Shown: positions 11,201 through 22,039 of the stretch, piece after piece | Position numbering within the stretch: the stretch's first letter is position 1 | How the letters are laid out: each line of letters opens with the position of its first letter | Notes under the pieces: generated by a model | Database searches by the model: none | Told to the model about the DNA's origin: nothing | The model's input: only the letters and a program-made list of their open reading frames with translations | Position numbers and translations under genes: made by a program | Assembly: GCA_018873225.1 (NCBI GenBank) | Contig: JAEILZ010000002.1 | Span: forward strand, 558,001 to 622,000 | Source of the DNA: [Phialemoniopsis] sp. UDSM-2020 | Taxonomy: Eukaryota > Ascomycota > Sordariomycetes > Thyridiales > Thyridiaceae | Length of the DNA stretch: 64,000 nt | Reading direction: 5' to 3'

Positions 11201-12993
11201 CTTACTATTGGTTCGAGGGGTGACGTACAGCCCTACATTGCGCTCTGCAAGGGTCTACTCGCCGAGGGCCACAAGGTGCGCATCGCCACGCATGCTGAGT
11301 TCGAGGATTGGATCCGTGGACATGGCATCGACTTCCGCTGCGTCGAGGGCGACCCCGGCGAGCTGATGAAGCTCTGCATCGAGAACGGCACTTTCACCCT
11401 GCAGTTTCTCAAGGAGGCCAACTCCAAGATGCGCAGCTGGCTCGACGAGCTGCTGACGTCGGCCTGGACCGCGTGCCAGGACTCGGACCTGCTGATCGAG
11501 TCGCCCTCGGCCATGGCCGGCATCCACATTGCCGAGGCCCTGCAGATCCCCTACTTCCGCGCCTTCACCATGCCCTGGACGCGCACGCGCGCCTACCCGC
11601 ACGCGTTCGTGACGCCCGAGCACAAGATGGGCGGCGCCTACAACTACGTGACGTATGTCATGTTTGACAATGTCTTTTGGAAGGCGACGGCGCACCAGGT
11701 GAACCGGTGGCGCAACAAAACTCTGGGCCTGCCGAATACGAACATGGAGAAGATGCAGCCCAACAAGGTGCCTTTTCTCTATAACTTTTCGCCGTACGTG
11801 GTTCCGCCACCATTAGATTTCAGTGATTGGATTCGCGTTACGGGATACTGGTTCCTTGACGAGGGCGGTAGTGTCGGCGCGTCGCAGCAACAGGGCGGTG
11901 AAGCGGATAAGGACAGCGAGAAGACTGCAGTTGCTCCTGTGACTAACAAGAAGCCGGGCTGGACGCCGCCTGCGGACCTCACGGCGTTCATCGAGCAGGC
12001 ACACAAGGACGACAAGAAGATCTTCTACGTTGGGTTCGGGTCTATCCTCGTGCCGGATCCGGCCAAGATGACGCAAGAGGTCATTGACGCCGTGCTCAAG
12101 GCTGACGTGCGCTGCATCCTGTCCAAGGGCTGGTCAGACCGCATCGTCACAGCCAAGGAAAAGGCCGAGCAGCAGGACAACCCTAGCGACACCGACACGA
12201 GCAGCAAGGCCGAGGTGCCCTTGCCTCCCGAGATCTTCCAGATCAAGTCCGCCCCACACGACTGGCTGTTCGCACAGATCGACGCCGCGGCGCATCATGG
12301 TGGATCCGGGACGACGGGCGCGAGCCTGCGCGCCGGGGTGCCGACTATCATCCGGCCATTCTTTGGGGACCAGTTCTTCTTTGGCGCGCGGGTCGAGGAT
12401 CTCGGCGTGGGCATCTGTCTGAGGAAGTGGGGCGCGAACTCGTTTGCAAGAGCGCTGTGGGAGGCGACGCATAGCGAGAGGATGATTGTCAAGGCGAGGG
12501 TTTTGGGGGAGCAGATCCGCAAGGTATGTCTTGTCCTCTCCACTCTGTGGCTAAGTGGTCCAGGAAGGGGGAAATGCAGTTTGCTAACGGTGACTGATTT
12601 TAGGAAAACGGCGTCGACACGGCGATCCAGTGCATCTACCGGGACCTCGAGTACGCCAAGTCTCTCGTCAAGGCGAAGGCGAGCAAGAACGCGGCGCACC
12701 AGCGCGCGGCGTCGGCGACGGCGGCCAACGCGGCGTCGGCGAGCAGCGATGCGACTGATGCTGATGATGAGGAGGACGATGTCACGGAGGAGAGCTGGAC
12801 TTTTGTCGGCGCGGGTACTACTACTGCTGGTGGTGGGTTTGGTGCGGATGCTAATAGCACGGATGCGGACTCGTTGGTCGGGATGAGGCAGAGCGTTATA
12901 CTGTCTCCTCCTGTTCCTGGTGGGCTTGAGGGTGGAGGGGTTGATGGTGGCGGTGGTGTGCTTGGGAGCAGGGCCTTGAAGACGGGGAGGTAG
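8252..12993 (+). CDS. ATG26: Sterol 3-beta-glucosyltransferase (ATG26/UGT51 type)
   Basis: Three exons (8252-9136, 9197-12523, 12604-12993), both junctions phase 0, give 1533 aa. Domain order is diagnostic: a disordered acidic N-terminus; a GRAM half that begins near residue 246 and leads into a PH domain (about 296-400); a serine-rich linker; a second GRAM domain (about 776-885); and a GT-B glycosyltransferase starting near residue 960 with [14 protein letters not shown]. The UDP-sugar end carries [17 protein letters not shown] near residue 1328. The enzyme transfers glucose from UDP-glucose to ergosterol. In yeasts and plant-pathogenic fungi it works at membranes marked by phosphoinositides and supports pexophagy. 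The C-terminal tail has an acidic patch followed by EESWTFV (W at about 1469), which fits an Atg8-interacting motif. The length is in the range expected for Pezizomycotina ATG26. Confidence 0.95.
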
Positions 12994-13643
12994 ATATTGC
13001 ATGGCCCGACTCTGGGACTGGAGTTTTTTGAGAGTTTGATTTGCTATCCCTTTCCTCTCGACTGATGGAGAGGAGCGGATGGTTTAGATTGGCGTATATC
13101 TGCAGCGCGCACACAGACACAGACATCACTCATATGACTTGAAAGTGGGTTCTTCTCCTTGATGAGGAGCGGGATAGGGAGTCAGGCTTTGTGTTTCTTT
13201 GGTTATAATGGATATGGACGGGACGGGTTATGGATTGGACGGAACTACCTAGAATCACTACAAGAGAGAGCAGAGAACAGCACAGCAGGGCGAGTACTTG
13301 AGATGCCTTGCGGAGATTAGATTGTCTTGGGATTAAAGGTGAAACCGTCTTATGCGAAGAACTCCGGCCGCGGAGAGAGTGGTGGACGACGAGGCTGTGT
13401 ATATATGTTTAGAGTGTAGATGAATACTAGAGAATTCTTTGTGGAAGAAGAGGACAACAAGGTGTACCAGCTCGCCCATGCGCAAATCCGTTAGTTATGA
13501 AGTTCAGTCAAAGCGCATGCAAGCAGCCTGTAATATTCAGCCTTCAAGAGCAAATCGAGAAATAGATTGCCTGTGCTATCAATGAATACATGGCCTTTCC
13601 CCAATCATGCTTGGTCATTTGGACACACAAGGCATGACTAAGG
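12994..13643. other. Convergent 3' region between ATG26 and the HET gene
   Basis: 650 bp between two genes that transcribe toward each other. No open frame with family resemblance was found. It should hold both 3' UTRs. Confidence 0.6.
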
Positions 13644-15827
13644 TTAAACTACCGTCAGCGTATACTGCCCAGACTCATCACGACTCTCGTACTCCAGCCA
13701 AGGCTCATTTTTGACCAACCCAAACTCGCTGAAATCTTTCCCTGATAATCCAAGGTCATGCATCGTTGCTTCCATGAATCCCACTCGGTAGAATTGACCT
13801 CTGATCTGCCCAGTCGGACGTAGCAACAGTAACGCAACATGGTGATCCCCAGAAAAAGGTTCGGCTACCACTGGTAGAGCATGCAGTCGCTCAGTCGAGA
13901 TTCCATCACCGTCCCAATTGATTTCTCCCAAGGGAGACACTCTTTCCCTCCACAGGCCGTTCACGAAGATCTGTCCTCTGGGAACTCGCCAAGAAGGTAA
14001 CTTTATGTCAATGGGCTCATTCTCTATTGTCAGTACCCATCCCGTCACATGAAGCAGTGCTTGGGCTTTGTTGTCCACATTCTCGTGTTCTCTTGAGTCG
14101 AAGTAGCAGTCACGAGTGAGGATAATCGTTTCGGCGAAGGAATATAAACCGCGATAAAACCGAATGGGGCCGTTTACACTCGCCCATGACCAGGTGGGTG
14201 CCCGGCACGGTCTTTGTGGGTATCGTGGCTCCGAAGGACAAAACCAGAGCAGCTGCCAAGCAAGGTTTCTTTGCCACATTCCCGCGTGGTAGGCGGAATT
14301 AAAGCTCGGTTCTATGAGTTTGACAACCCCCGAGAGTGCCATCAGCTTGTCGTTTATATAAGTGAGCTCGCACCGACTGTAATGTGTGACGATTTCAGTC
14401 CATGCATAGAGCTGTGAATCTTTATATCTTGACCCTTTTGGGGTTTTATGCGGCCTTCCCAGCACGACATCAACGAGGTCTCGGGGTATCCAGGACAACG
14501 TCATATCCGCAGGCAGGCCGCCGGGGTATGTTTCTGAAGCAACCAACTTGGAACATTCCCAGAACATCTCCTCTCCGCAAAAGTGAAGGACCCTGGGAGC
14601 TAACAGAAGCTCTTGGACGACCCAACCACGAGTCATCAGGGGCATCTTTTGAAACGCATCGGCATGATACTCATCGTCGTAGAGGAGGTACTCGCCGGCA
14701 GGATACCCCGTCGATGCCCTGACGTTGACGATTTGGGGTTTACATGTGAACTTCGACACCGCTTTGCCAGATGGTTTGGTGAGCTGCGCGTAAAGTCCGT
14801 CGTTTGTGTCTCGTGCCGAGGTTGCTGCAATGTTGCAGATCGCGCCGCCATAAACGGTGGTCATCTGAGGAGCTTCGCGACGCCAGTCTTCTGCTGAGTC
14901 TTGAATAATACACATTGAGTCGATCCATATGTACGTGATTCCCAAACTACGAGCAACTTCAATAGCATCTCTGAAGGTTCGACCGAGGTCGCGTAGCGGG
15001 ATGCCGTTTTCGAGCGACGGACGCGTATCGGTGGTGAGACTTCGCGGCTGTGATTTACCCCAGCAGTGGCTCAAGGTCGCGTATCTGAGATTCTTTGGGT
15101 CAGGTGGCGGTTGATTCAGGGTGGAGGGTGACTTGGTGTGGATCAGCCGTATCTCATCGGTGTTAGGGCTGTCAATTTCCAAAAGTCGAGTCGGAAGCTG
15201 GGCCCCAGCTCCAACTCGAGATTTTCGGCATCTAGGATGATTATCAAGGCAATTTCGTAGCCATCTTCGGGCCAATTCCATGCTGAAAGGTGTCCGTACT
15301 GTTGACCGATACAAATACTTAGACTCTGGGCCCTCTTCCATGGTCGGGAAAACTTTGTGACTTGTTTGCATATACTCTATCGATTGATACTCAGAGCCTG
15401 TAGTCAAATGAAAAGTCCCATTAAGGGGCTCATCGTACATACCTTGTAGAGAGTGTAGTTGGAAACGTTTGAGCCTGAGTCCGTCTGCATACTTATCAAC
15501 TCCATTGGTATCGGCCACGAGCCACAAGGTAAGGGTGCCCGGAGTGTCGGACGCCTCCAACTCATATCGTGAAGCCGACAGGCCCGGTGACAAGTACAAG
15601 CTGTTGAAAATTCCGGGTGGTTGATAGTCGGGTAGTTGGACTGTTTTGGCCCAGAGCTTGCCGCAAATGAAGCAGGTCCGAGCAGCGGATCGTTTGAGAC
15701 CATTAAGCGATTTATGATGAGTCCTAAGTCTCCAATCGTCACTGTTCGCGGAGCGATGCCCCCACACACCCAACCACGTCCCTCCCCGAAATATTCTAGT
15801 GCGACAAGTCCAACAGACACTGTTCAT
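13644..15827 (-). CDS. HET-domain protein (heterokaryon incompatibility type)
   Basis: A single exon gives 727 aa from the methionine at 15827. The chosen start gives the usual N-terminus of this family: a CWTCRTRIF cysteine pair, then HHKSLNGLKRSAARTCFICGKLW with a second CxxC. The HET domain proper follows at about residues 250-410: LRYATLSHCWGK, IPLRDLGRTFRDAI, TYIWIDSMCIIQDS, EDWRREAPQM and the YGGAICNIAATSA block. HET domains have a TIR-like fold and trigger cell death after non-self recognition. The C-terminal 300 residues are variable, as usual, and include a PTWSWASVNGPI motif that HET proteins commonly share. The frame stays open to 16310, but those extra 161 codons have no resemblance to the family and are treated as upstream sequence. 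It is a lone HET gene; no partner recognition gene is visible nearby. Confidence 0.88.
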   Translation of the reverse strand: MNSVCWTCRTRIFRGGTWLGVWGHRSANSDDWRLRTHHKSLNGLKRSAARTCFICGKLWAKTVQLPDYQPPGIFNSLYLSPGLSASRYELEASDTPGTLTLWLVADTNGVDKYADGLRLKRFQLHSLQGMYDEPLNGTFHLTTGSEYQSIEYMQTSHKVFPTMEEGPESKYLYRSTVRTPFSMELARRWLRNCLDNHPRCRKSRVGAGAQLPTRLLEIDSPNTDEIRLIHTKSPSTLNQPPPDPKNLRYATLSHCWGKSQPRSLTTDTRPSLENGIPLRDLGRTFRDAIEVARSLGITYIWIDSMCIIQDSAEDWRREAPQMTTVYGGAICNIAATSARDTNDGLYAQLTKPSGKAVSKFTCKPQIVNVRASTGYPAGEYLLYDDEYHADAFQKMPLMTRGWVVQELLLAPRVLHFCGEEMFWECSKLVASETYPGGLPADMTLSWIPRDLVDVVLGRPHKTPKGSRYKDSQLYAWTEIVTHYSRCELTYINDKLMALSGVVKLIEPSFNSAYHAGMWQRNLAWQLLWFCPSEPRYPQRPCRAPTWSWASVNGPIRFYRGLYSFAETIILTRDCYFDSREHENVDNKAQALLHVTGWVLTIENEPIDIKLPSWRVPRGQIFVNGLWRERVSPLGEINWDGDGISTERLHALPVVAEPFSGDHHVALLLLRPTGQIRGQFYRVGFMEATMHDLGLSGKDFSEFGLVKNEPWLEYESRDESGQYTLTVV

Positions 15828-16386
15828 AATGCGTCGTAGAGAGATGTGCTTGCTGGGTATCAATAGTACATCGCCTGCATAAAAGGTCGTGCTTGTCTGG
15901 GTGACGTCTTCGACGTTTGTCGTGAGATTTAAAGATTGAAATGTTTGCGGCCCAACGGCTGAAGCCTGACGAGGGATTTTCAACTGGCCTTGTTTTGTTG
16001 CACGTGCCAGCAGCTCTGTCGCAATCTTCAGTCCGCCAGCCGGGCGCCACAGCCTGACGGCACAGGACGTCGTCGGCATACGTAAGCAAGGCATAAAGTC
16101 AAGCGGGGTGAAATCTCTATGGTTGAAAGCCGACGAGCACACGTCCATGAACACTACTATTGTTATCACTACTTCGTTATCGTGGAAAGTTAGCGCGATG
16201 ATGATACATGAGATTATGTCCAATGCATAGAGAAGATATGTGCTTGAACCAGGATTTTCAGAACGAACTGAAGAAAACGTTTTGCCTCGAGAGGCATCCC
16301 AAGTCCCCACAGAGGAAGAATAACCGGATTATATTTCGTTACAACGTTTCGATCGCTTCGACTAGGAGGAAGACTGATACGCATCA
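15828..16386. other. Upstream region of the HET gene
   Basis: 560 bp between the HET start and the stop of the minus-strand DUF3237 gene. The minus strand is open in the HET frame but looks non-coding. It probably holds the HET promoter and the 3' UTR of the neighbour. Confidence 0.5.
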
Positions 16387-17100
16387 CTAGAGAAGTCTAT
16401 AGCCATCGTATATCACTAAACAGCCTATGTTAGCCCTATTTCCCGGAGAAGAAATAACAGTAAATAGACACTCACCCTCCAGCCCCCTCCGCACCCCGCT
16501 CCCAATCCACATAGCCTCGTTCAACCGCGCGTACCGTTCGTCACCCGTCTCGAATCGCACAAAAATCCGGAACCGGTACTCGTCGGGCGCGACTTTATCC
16601 CCCTCGACGGGGTCGAGCAGGCGTGTCAACACGTCGGGCGGGCCCGTCCGCCACCCCTCGGTGCGCACCATGATGTGCGCCGGTTTTTCATCAGAAGTGG
16701 CGAGCAGGTACCGCGTGTCGACAAACGTCGCCTTGATGTCGGTCAAGAGCTGCGCGTCCTGGCCGCCGGGGACAATCGTGCCTTTACCCCAGGTCGCGCT
16801 CCAGTTGCCGCCGAGGATGCCGATCCAGTTGCGCTCGCCCCAGGGGCTGCGGCCCAGCGCCACCTTGCGCTCCAGCTGCGCCTGCAGGCGGAAGTCGTGC
16901 GCGAGGCGTGGGGTGGGCAGGGCGATGGTGCGGGCCAGGCTGGACTCTGGGAAGCCTGACTTGATTGTCTCTGCTTCGGCGGGGGTGCCTTTTGGCTCGT
17001 GGGGTTGCGGGGGTGGCATTGTGGCTGCTGGTGTTCCGTGGAAGTAGTTTGTGTGCAAAGGTACTGGGGAGGTTGTTCGGTAGGACCTTGAGGCTGGCAT
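16387..17100 (-). CDS. DUF3237 family protein
   Basis: Two exons on the minus strand: 17100-16476 and 16415-16387, with a 60-nt intron (donor GTGAGT, acceptor TTTAG). Splicing replaces a 19-residue read-through tail by VIYDGYRLL, the typical DUF3237 ending, and gives 217 aa. The family core is visible in order: SGLARTIALP-like opening, LGRSPWGERNWIGILGG, the GGQDAQLL block, ATFVDTRYLLATSD, IMVRTEGWRTGPPDVLTRL and YRFRIFVRFETGDERYARLNEAMWIG. The biochemical role of DUF3237 proteins is not firmly established; many are small beta-barrel proteins encoded near oxidative enzymes. It is divergent from the P450 at 17871 with about 770 bp between the starts, so co-regulation is possible (inference). 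A second methionine at residue 28 (MPPPQPHEP) is an alternative start. Confidence 0.82.
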   Translation of the reverse strand: MPASRSYRTTSPVPLHTNYFHGTPAATMPPPQPHEPKGTPAEAETIKSGFPESSLARTIALPTPRLAHDFRLQAQLERKVALGRSPWGERNWIGILGGNWSATWGKGTIVPGGQDAQLLTDIKATFVDTRYLLATSDEKPAHIMVRTEGWRTGPPDVLTRLLDPVEGDKVAPDEYRFRIFVRFETGDERYARLNEAMWIGSGVRRGLEGECLFTVISSPGNRANIGCLVIYDGYRLL

Positions 17101-17870
17101 TAGAGATGGGTATTATACCACACGGGGACGAGGACACGGCCCGGGGAGTTGGCGCTCTTCCCCCGCAGTCGATCGGGCTGTCGTCGATGTTGTGGGGCCG
17201 ACTTAGCGCAAGTGCGGACTAGGCTTTCGGCAGTTGGGGCCGAGGTTGTGTTAATTGTCCGGGCTCCGGCGGATGGCTTCTCCGGGCCGTTTGGAGCGTC
17301 TGTCTATCGGCGCGGACTCACACTCTCTTTCAATTCGGTCATGTGCTGTGGAGGCCCAAGTTGCGGGTCATTAACTAAGCGATGTGACCGATGACCCTGG
17401 AAATTCGGATAAGTTGATAATTCACAATTCCCCCATTGACTTGGGCTTTCAGTGGGCCTATCTGTATCAGTGGTTCCTTCTCGTCATCCCTTGTCGAATT
17501 CATCGGGGCATACGGCAGAGAATGAGATTGGGCCTCGACCGCCGAGAGAGCACCGCTCCGCCGTGTTCGGCGGAAGTGCAGGATCAATGTCAGCACTAAT
17601 AACCCTGATGCGGGACTGGATCCTGGCAGTCATCCTTGACCACTACCGTCAACCCTCACGGAGCACATATTGACCATATATCATTCAAGTTGAGCTCGAT
17701 GTCGATAGACATGTCAGGGAGGGTCGTAGAGATGTGGGCTTGCTCGGACTTGTGCAGACATCTCGCATTATGGTGGATGAATATATAGTGAAGGAGGGAC
17801 TCGACCCGGGCGCCTAGTCCGGAAATCTCACCGTCTTCTTGAATATTCAGCGTCTTGGTAATTCTTGCCC
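17101..17870. promoter_or_regulatory. Divergent promoter region between DUF3237 and P450 genes
   Basis: 770 bp separate the two divergent starts. An ATATATA element at 17781-17787 lies about 85 bp before the P450 start and is a good TATA box. I see no second obvious TATA for the minus-strand gene and no gene in the region. Confidence 0.5.
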
Positions 17871-19665
17871 ATGTGTTTGGTGATGCAGAAACCTGTGCCC
17901 ACGAGCTTTACGCCGTCTGCCACCGTGGCGGCCGGGTTGATGCTGGTAAGTCAAACTTTGTTTCATGGCCATGTCCGACACTACTGATTTTCGCGTTTCG
18001 CGCCCGGCGGCAGGTGATTGTATACACCCTGTCCCATTGCATATACAACATATACTTCCATCCTCTCCGGCGATACCCAGGACCACTCTTCCACCGCGCT
18101 ACACGTCTGGGCTATGTGTACGGCCTGCTGCGGGGGACCCTGCCCTTTGATGTGCTACGGTACCACGACAAGTATGGAGCAGTCGTGCGAATTGCTCCCA
18201 ACGAACTTGCATTCCTCGAACCCAATGCCTGGAAGGATATTTACGGACACAGGGTCGCCACCCGGTCAGGTGTAGAGGAGTTGCCTAAGGCGCCGGTATT
18301 TTATCGTCTCAACGGACAACCGCCACAGATTCTGACAGAAGATCGAGAGAACCACGCCATGCTCCGCCGTCTGCTAGCGCATGGTTTCAGCGACCGCAGT
18401 ATACACGATCAAGAGCCAATCATCGGCCGCTACGTTGACTTGTTGGTCCAACGGCTGCGAGAAAACTGCATCGAGAAAGCACCCGAGAGCAATAAGAACA
18501 GGCTGAAGCCTGTTGACTTGAGAGCCTGGTACAACTATACCACTTTCGACATCATTGGCGACCTGGCCTTCGGCGAGCCTTTTGGCTCGCTGGACAACTC
18601 GGACTATGACCCCTGGGTGAAGGTCATCACAGATATCGTCAAGGGCTTCGGTGTCTTTATGAGCTTTCGTTACATGGGCTTGGACAAGCTTCTGTACCCA
18701 CTTCTTTTGTTGACTCAAAGAGCGCGAAAAGAGGACGAGCGTCGGACTACTGAGAAGCTTCGACGCCGAATGGCATTGAATGTGGAGCGGCCCGACTTGG
18801 TCGAGGGAATGCTGAAGAGAAAGGATGAATGGGTCAGTCATATCTTTCGCAACCCGAAGTCGAATGCTTCCTGGTCACCATTGGGCTCACGTGAAGAGGA
18901 CAGAATATCGACTTTGAGCGGATACGGACGAATTGCCAAGCCATGATTCTGGCTGGGTCAGAGACGACGGCGACATTATTATGCGGAGCCACCTACCTGC
19001 TTCTTACAAACCCAGACATCCGAGACAAGCTGACCAAAGAAGTGCGCTCTACTTTCAATACAGAGGAAGACATCACACTCAATTCCGTTGGAAGGCTGAC
19101 ATATATGCTGGCTTGTCTTAACGAGTCTTTGCGCCGCTATCCACCAGTACCTGGCGGCCTGCCGCGCATGGTACCCAAGGGGGGTGTTTCCATTGACGGG
19201 AGCGAAGTACCGGAAAATGTGAGCTGCACTCCCATGTTTGTAATTTCAACCGCTCATACAAGACATAGACGATTGTCGCTTGTTGGCAATGGGCACAGAA
19301 TCATTCGCCCTCCAACTGGAACGATCCTTTCGCGTTCAAGCCGGATCGATTTATAGAGGGCACGAAGCTTGAGAATGATAGAACAGAAGCCTTGCAGCCA
19401 TTTTCTCTGGGCCCAAGAAACTGTATCGGCCGCAAGTAAGTGACAGCCGGGTCTCTGATATCCTTGTGATCGTTGAAACTGTTTACTGACATGCCCACGC
19501 GTCCGTAGCCTAGCATATGCAGAAATGCGCCTCATTCTCGCCAAGATCCTGTTCACTTTTGATATGGAGCTGGTCGACCCAAACGACAAATGGATTCGCC
19601 ACAAATGTTTTGTCTTGTGGGATAAACCGCCGCTCAACGTATACCTCACTCCGCGAGCAGCGTAG
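17871..19665 (+). CDS. Cytochrome P450 monooxygenase
   Basis: Five exons (17871-17945, 18014-18832, 18904-19218, 19269-19435, 19509-19665) give 510 aa; all introns are GT-AG and phase-consistent. Residues 5-40 make the N-terminal membrane anchor, followed by the FHPLRRYPGP hinge. The I-helix oxygen motif AGSETT is at 315-320, the ExxR of helix K is E372-R375 (ESLRRYPP), and the heme loop FSLGPRNCIGR has the thiolate ligand at C455. The enzyme should sit in the ER membrane and use a P450 reductase elsewhere in the genome. The sequence style (ERIRTNCQAMILAGSETT, WNDPFAFKPDRF) is that of the isotrichodermin C-15 hydroxylase-like fungal P450s, but the substrate cannot be read from sequence. Reading straight through exon 2 gives a false stop at 18946, so the 71-nt intron at 18833-18903 is required. 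The in-frame ATG at 17883 is an alternative start. Confidence 0.9.
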
Positions 19666-20095
19666 ATTAAGAGCAATTCTGCCCAACAGCGACGTGGCAT
19701 TCAACACACGGTTGCATGAGCAATGCGTGGCTGAGAGAACTCTACTCCGGGGTCCTCTCCCCTTTGAGGCGTACTGCCGACTGCAAGGGCTTCTTTTCCG
19801 ACGACAGCATCCAATGCAAATGCGGGGCGGCGGCTGTTGATGCAGAAAATAGCGAGGCTGACTGGTCTACCTAGCCGCCAAGAACTGCAAGTTGGGGGCC
19901 ATACACCCGGACCCCAATGACATTACTTTCAGCTTCATGAGACCAACTTAGGAGAATATAAGGGATGGAAGAAGATGCGTTTATAGTGTGAATATGTCTA
20001 AATTGTTCTTCTTTTACCTTTTGTAAAGCTTTGTAAGAAGAATAGTGCCGGCAAGTGCAAGCTCTCCAGCTCCTCTCCATCAAGTCTGCCTCGAG
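19666..20095. other. Intergenic region, no gene seen
   Basis: 430 bp between the P450 stop and the membrane protein start. The small open frames do not resemble a protein family. Likely P450 3' UTR and the next promoter. Confidence 0.5.
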
Positions 20096-21469
20096 ATGGG
20101 GCACTACTTTTCGATACAGACTTGTGAGGCCAAATTTGGTTTGCAGGTTGACTGCTTGCCGCTGCAGTCGTCAAACTCGACCACCTCGCCTGTCGTTCCG
20201 TTCTCTGTCAATTCAATTGGTGATATCAAGAAGGGCGAATTCCTGGGGAATGTTGACTTTGCCGGTATTGGAGTAAGTAGCCATCCTTTCATCGTGGCCA
20301 TCGTGATTGAGAAGACTCATGTAAGCTGCTGTGTAGGTCGTACTGGCATTCCTGGGTGTCACCTGGGTAGCCTTTGCATTCAGTCTGGTGAGCGTCACGC
20401 TGCAGATGAAATGTTACCTGGTCAAAGAGTAAGATTTCACCTGACCCGTGACAATATGTGATAGGCTTTAGCTAACCTGTCACGCAGAGACAAGAGCAGA
20501 AAACGCCTAGAGGACTGGCTCGACCGCTGCAAGGACTTCATCTTCGCTGCCAGTGACCAGCAGCTCCTCACGGGCTGCGCCCTGGCTATCTGTCTCCGCT
20601 TCCGTCAGGGATGTAGCATTTCAGCATATCATTTCACGCTCGCCCTCGACATGCTACTTGCAGTCTGCACGACACAAGTGTTCGCTGCCATATCTGTCCG
20701 CGCCTACATGAAGGGGGCCAAGACCGCCATGATATGTCGGGTTCTAGGCAGTATTCCATTCTGGGCTCTGAGCGGCACAGTCATAACGACGCAGCTCGAC
20801 ACCAAATTTCCCTTTCCCAGTGTCGAGAAAGATGCGCGGCTCTTCCTGCCGGCTATGTGCTGGATAGACGAAGCCACCTTTGATATCGGAGCGAAGCCCT
20901 CACTGGCACCACTTAACCATGCGGGGAGATCTACTGCTTTTCTGGTCTTAGTTGTGACCTGGGTGTTCTTCGTCGTCTGGAAGTTTGTGGTAAGCCTGCG
21001 TCCGAGGGAGGATGGCGTGTCAACTTTAGACTCGCGGATGGCTGCTGAGAGGAACAATTTGCGGGCTCCATCATGGACAAAGTTCAAGCTCTTCATATAT
21101 GTCGGCGTTATCTTGGTGACCTTGGCAACCCTGACATTCCTGATACCCGCAACAAAGGACATTGCACAGCTCAGGAGGCTGGTGTCTGAGTCGGGATGGG
21201 TTGCGCTCGATAGCGGTGCTAACCCAGAGGACAATATCAGCAACTTGGGACAGTTACTGCCGACGGTATTGCTGATTCTAGCCTTTGCCCCGGCCATCAG
21301 GATCATTCAGGAGTTGGCAGGATGGGATAAGCGGAGCGAAAGTCGTAGGCTTGTTCAACATGCTGGGAATACTGAAGCCAGCTCGTCGCGAACTGCCCTG
21401 GCGGCTAACAATTATTGGGAGGGAGACGATCATGAAATGGGGACCTGGAGGGGCGCGCAGGCACAGTGA
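20096..21469 (+). CDS. Uncharacterised multi-spanning membrane protein (fungal family)
   Basis: Three exons (20096-20272, 20337-20428, 20488-21469) give 416 aa. Splicing joins DFAGIG to VVLAFLGVTWVAFAFSL, the usual start of a widespread fungal membrane family. It then runs through a charged loop (KRLEDWLDRCKDFIFAASDQQLLTGCALAI) and the SISAYHFTLALDMLL helix. About seven hydrophobic segments follow the polar N-terminus, which carries four Asn/Ser/Thr-rich positions likely to lie on the non-cytosolic side. The C-tail is polar. I know of no experimentally defined function for this family. The three junctions keep phase. The stop lies only about 370 bp from the transposon island, yet the gene shows no stops or AT drift, so RIP has not spread into it. 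Confidence 0.75.
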
Positions 21470-21709
21470 AAAGCATTTGCAGGCTCATTCATTGAGAGGA
21501 TGTAAGATATCAAGCAACGATCTTTGATATCACCTATATGCTCTTTGAGGACAAAATGAAGATCAAATTGGCATCTTTATTCTTGTACCATCTCCTGAGA
21601 TCTCGCGGAAGATGAATGCCACATCTTTCGTGTATCTAGACAGAGTTCCATGCATTCCAGAGATCCTGGTGCGAATATCACGCAAGGCCGGATTCGTGAC
21701 GTTGGACAA

Positions 21710-21842
21710 TCACTGGACTGCCTGAGAGGCCCCTTTGGCATTGCCTGACTGAAGCATAGCCTGCATGACAAGAATGTCGCGCAATGCCTCATCTGTGGAT
21801 TGTCGTTTATGGATTGAGCCTGAGGCGATACCTTGTCTAAAA
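21710..21842 (-). pseudogene. Displaced 3' end of the Gfo/Idh/MocA oxidoreductase gene
   Basis: On the minus strand this 133-bp piece holds the last 41 codons and stop (complement 21710-21712) of the oxidoreductase whose 5' part lies at 45378-46415, more than 23 kb away. After the 8-bp target copy it reads QGIASGSIHKRQSTDEAL and continues DILVMQAMLQSG, the normal C-terminal helix of Gfo/Idh/MocA proteins. Cutting out the element and one target copy restores phase exactly: 919 nt of upstream exon sequence plus 125 nt here makes 348 codons including the stop. The fragment has no promoter or start of its own and should be non-functional. Confidence 0.9.
21835..21842. repeat. Left 8-bp target-site duplication of the MULE (GTCTAAAA)
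   Basis: Matches GTCCAAAA at 45378-45385 with one difference. The left copy has T where the right has C, in a CpA context, which is the RIP signature. The right copy gives the coding version (GGA, Gly), so it is the ancestral one. Confidence 0.9.
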
Positions 21843-21899
21843 GAGACCTACTCTGTGAACCCCCCAAAAGTATTGCGTGTACCACCCTTCTTCACCGCC
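21843..21899 (+). repeat. Left terminal inverted repeat of the MULE
   Basis: 57 bp, starting GAGACCTACTCTGTGAACCC. It matches the inverted right end (45321-45377) at 52 of 57 positions, with the outer 29 bp identical. It contains one perfect GTGAACCCCCC box; a second, damaged box (GTGTACCACCC) follows. Confidence 0.93.
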
Positions 21900-22039
21900 T
21901 TCGCAAAAATCGCGCTAAAATGTAAAAAAGCGCTTTTCCCTACCTAAATCGCCTAATTTAGTATAGTAAAAAAATTGCTAAAGATTCTATATAATATAGT
22001 ATATATATAATATAACGCTATAAATTTAATTATAAATAT

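Noticed and set aside
15828..16310. N-terminal extension of the HET protein by 161 residues
   Set aside because: The extension does not resemble HET proteins, while the methionine at 15827 gives the usual cysteine-containing N-terminus.
1578..19665. Secondary-metabolite gene cluster including the FAD monooxygenase and the P450
   Set aside because: The two genes are about 15 kb apart with housekeeping and HET genes between them, and no backbone synthase, terpene cyclase or prenyltransferase is present.
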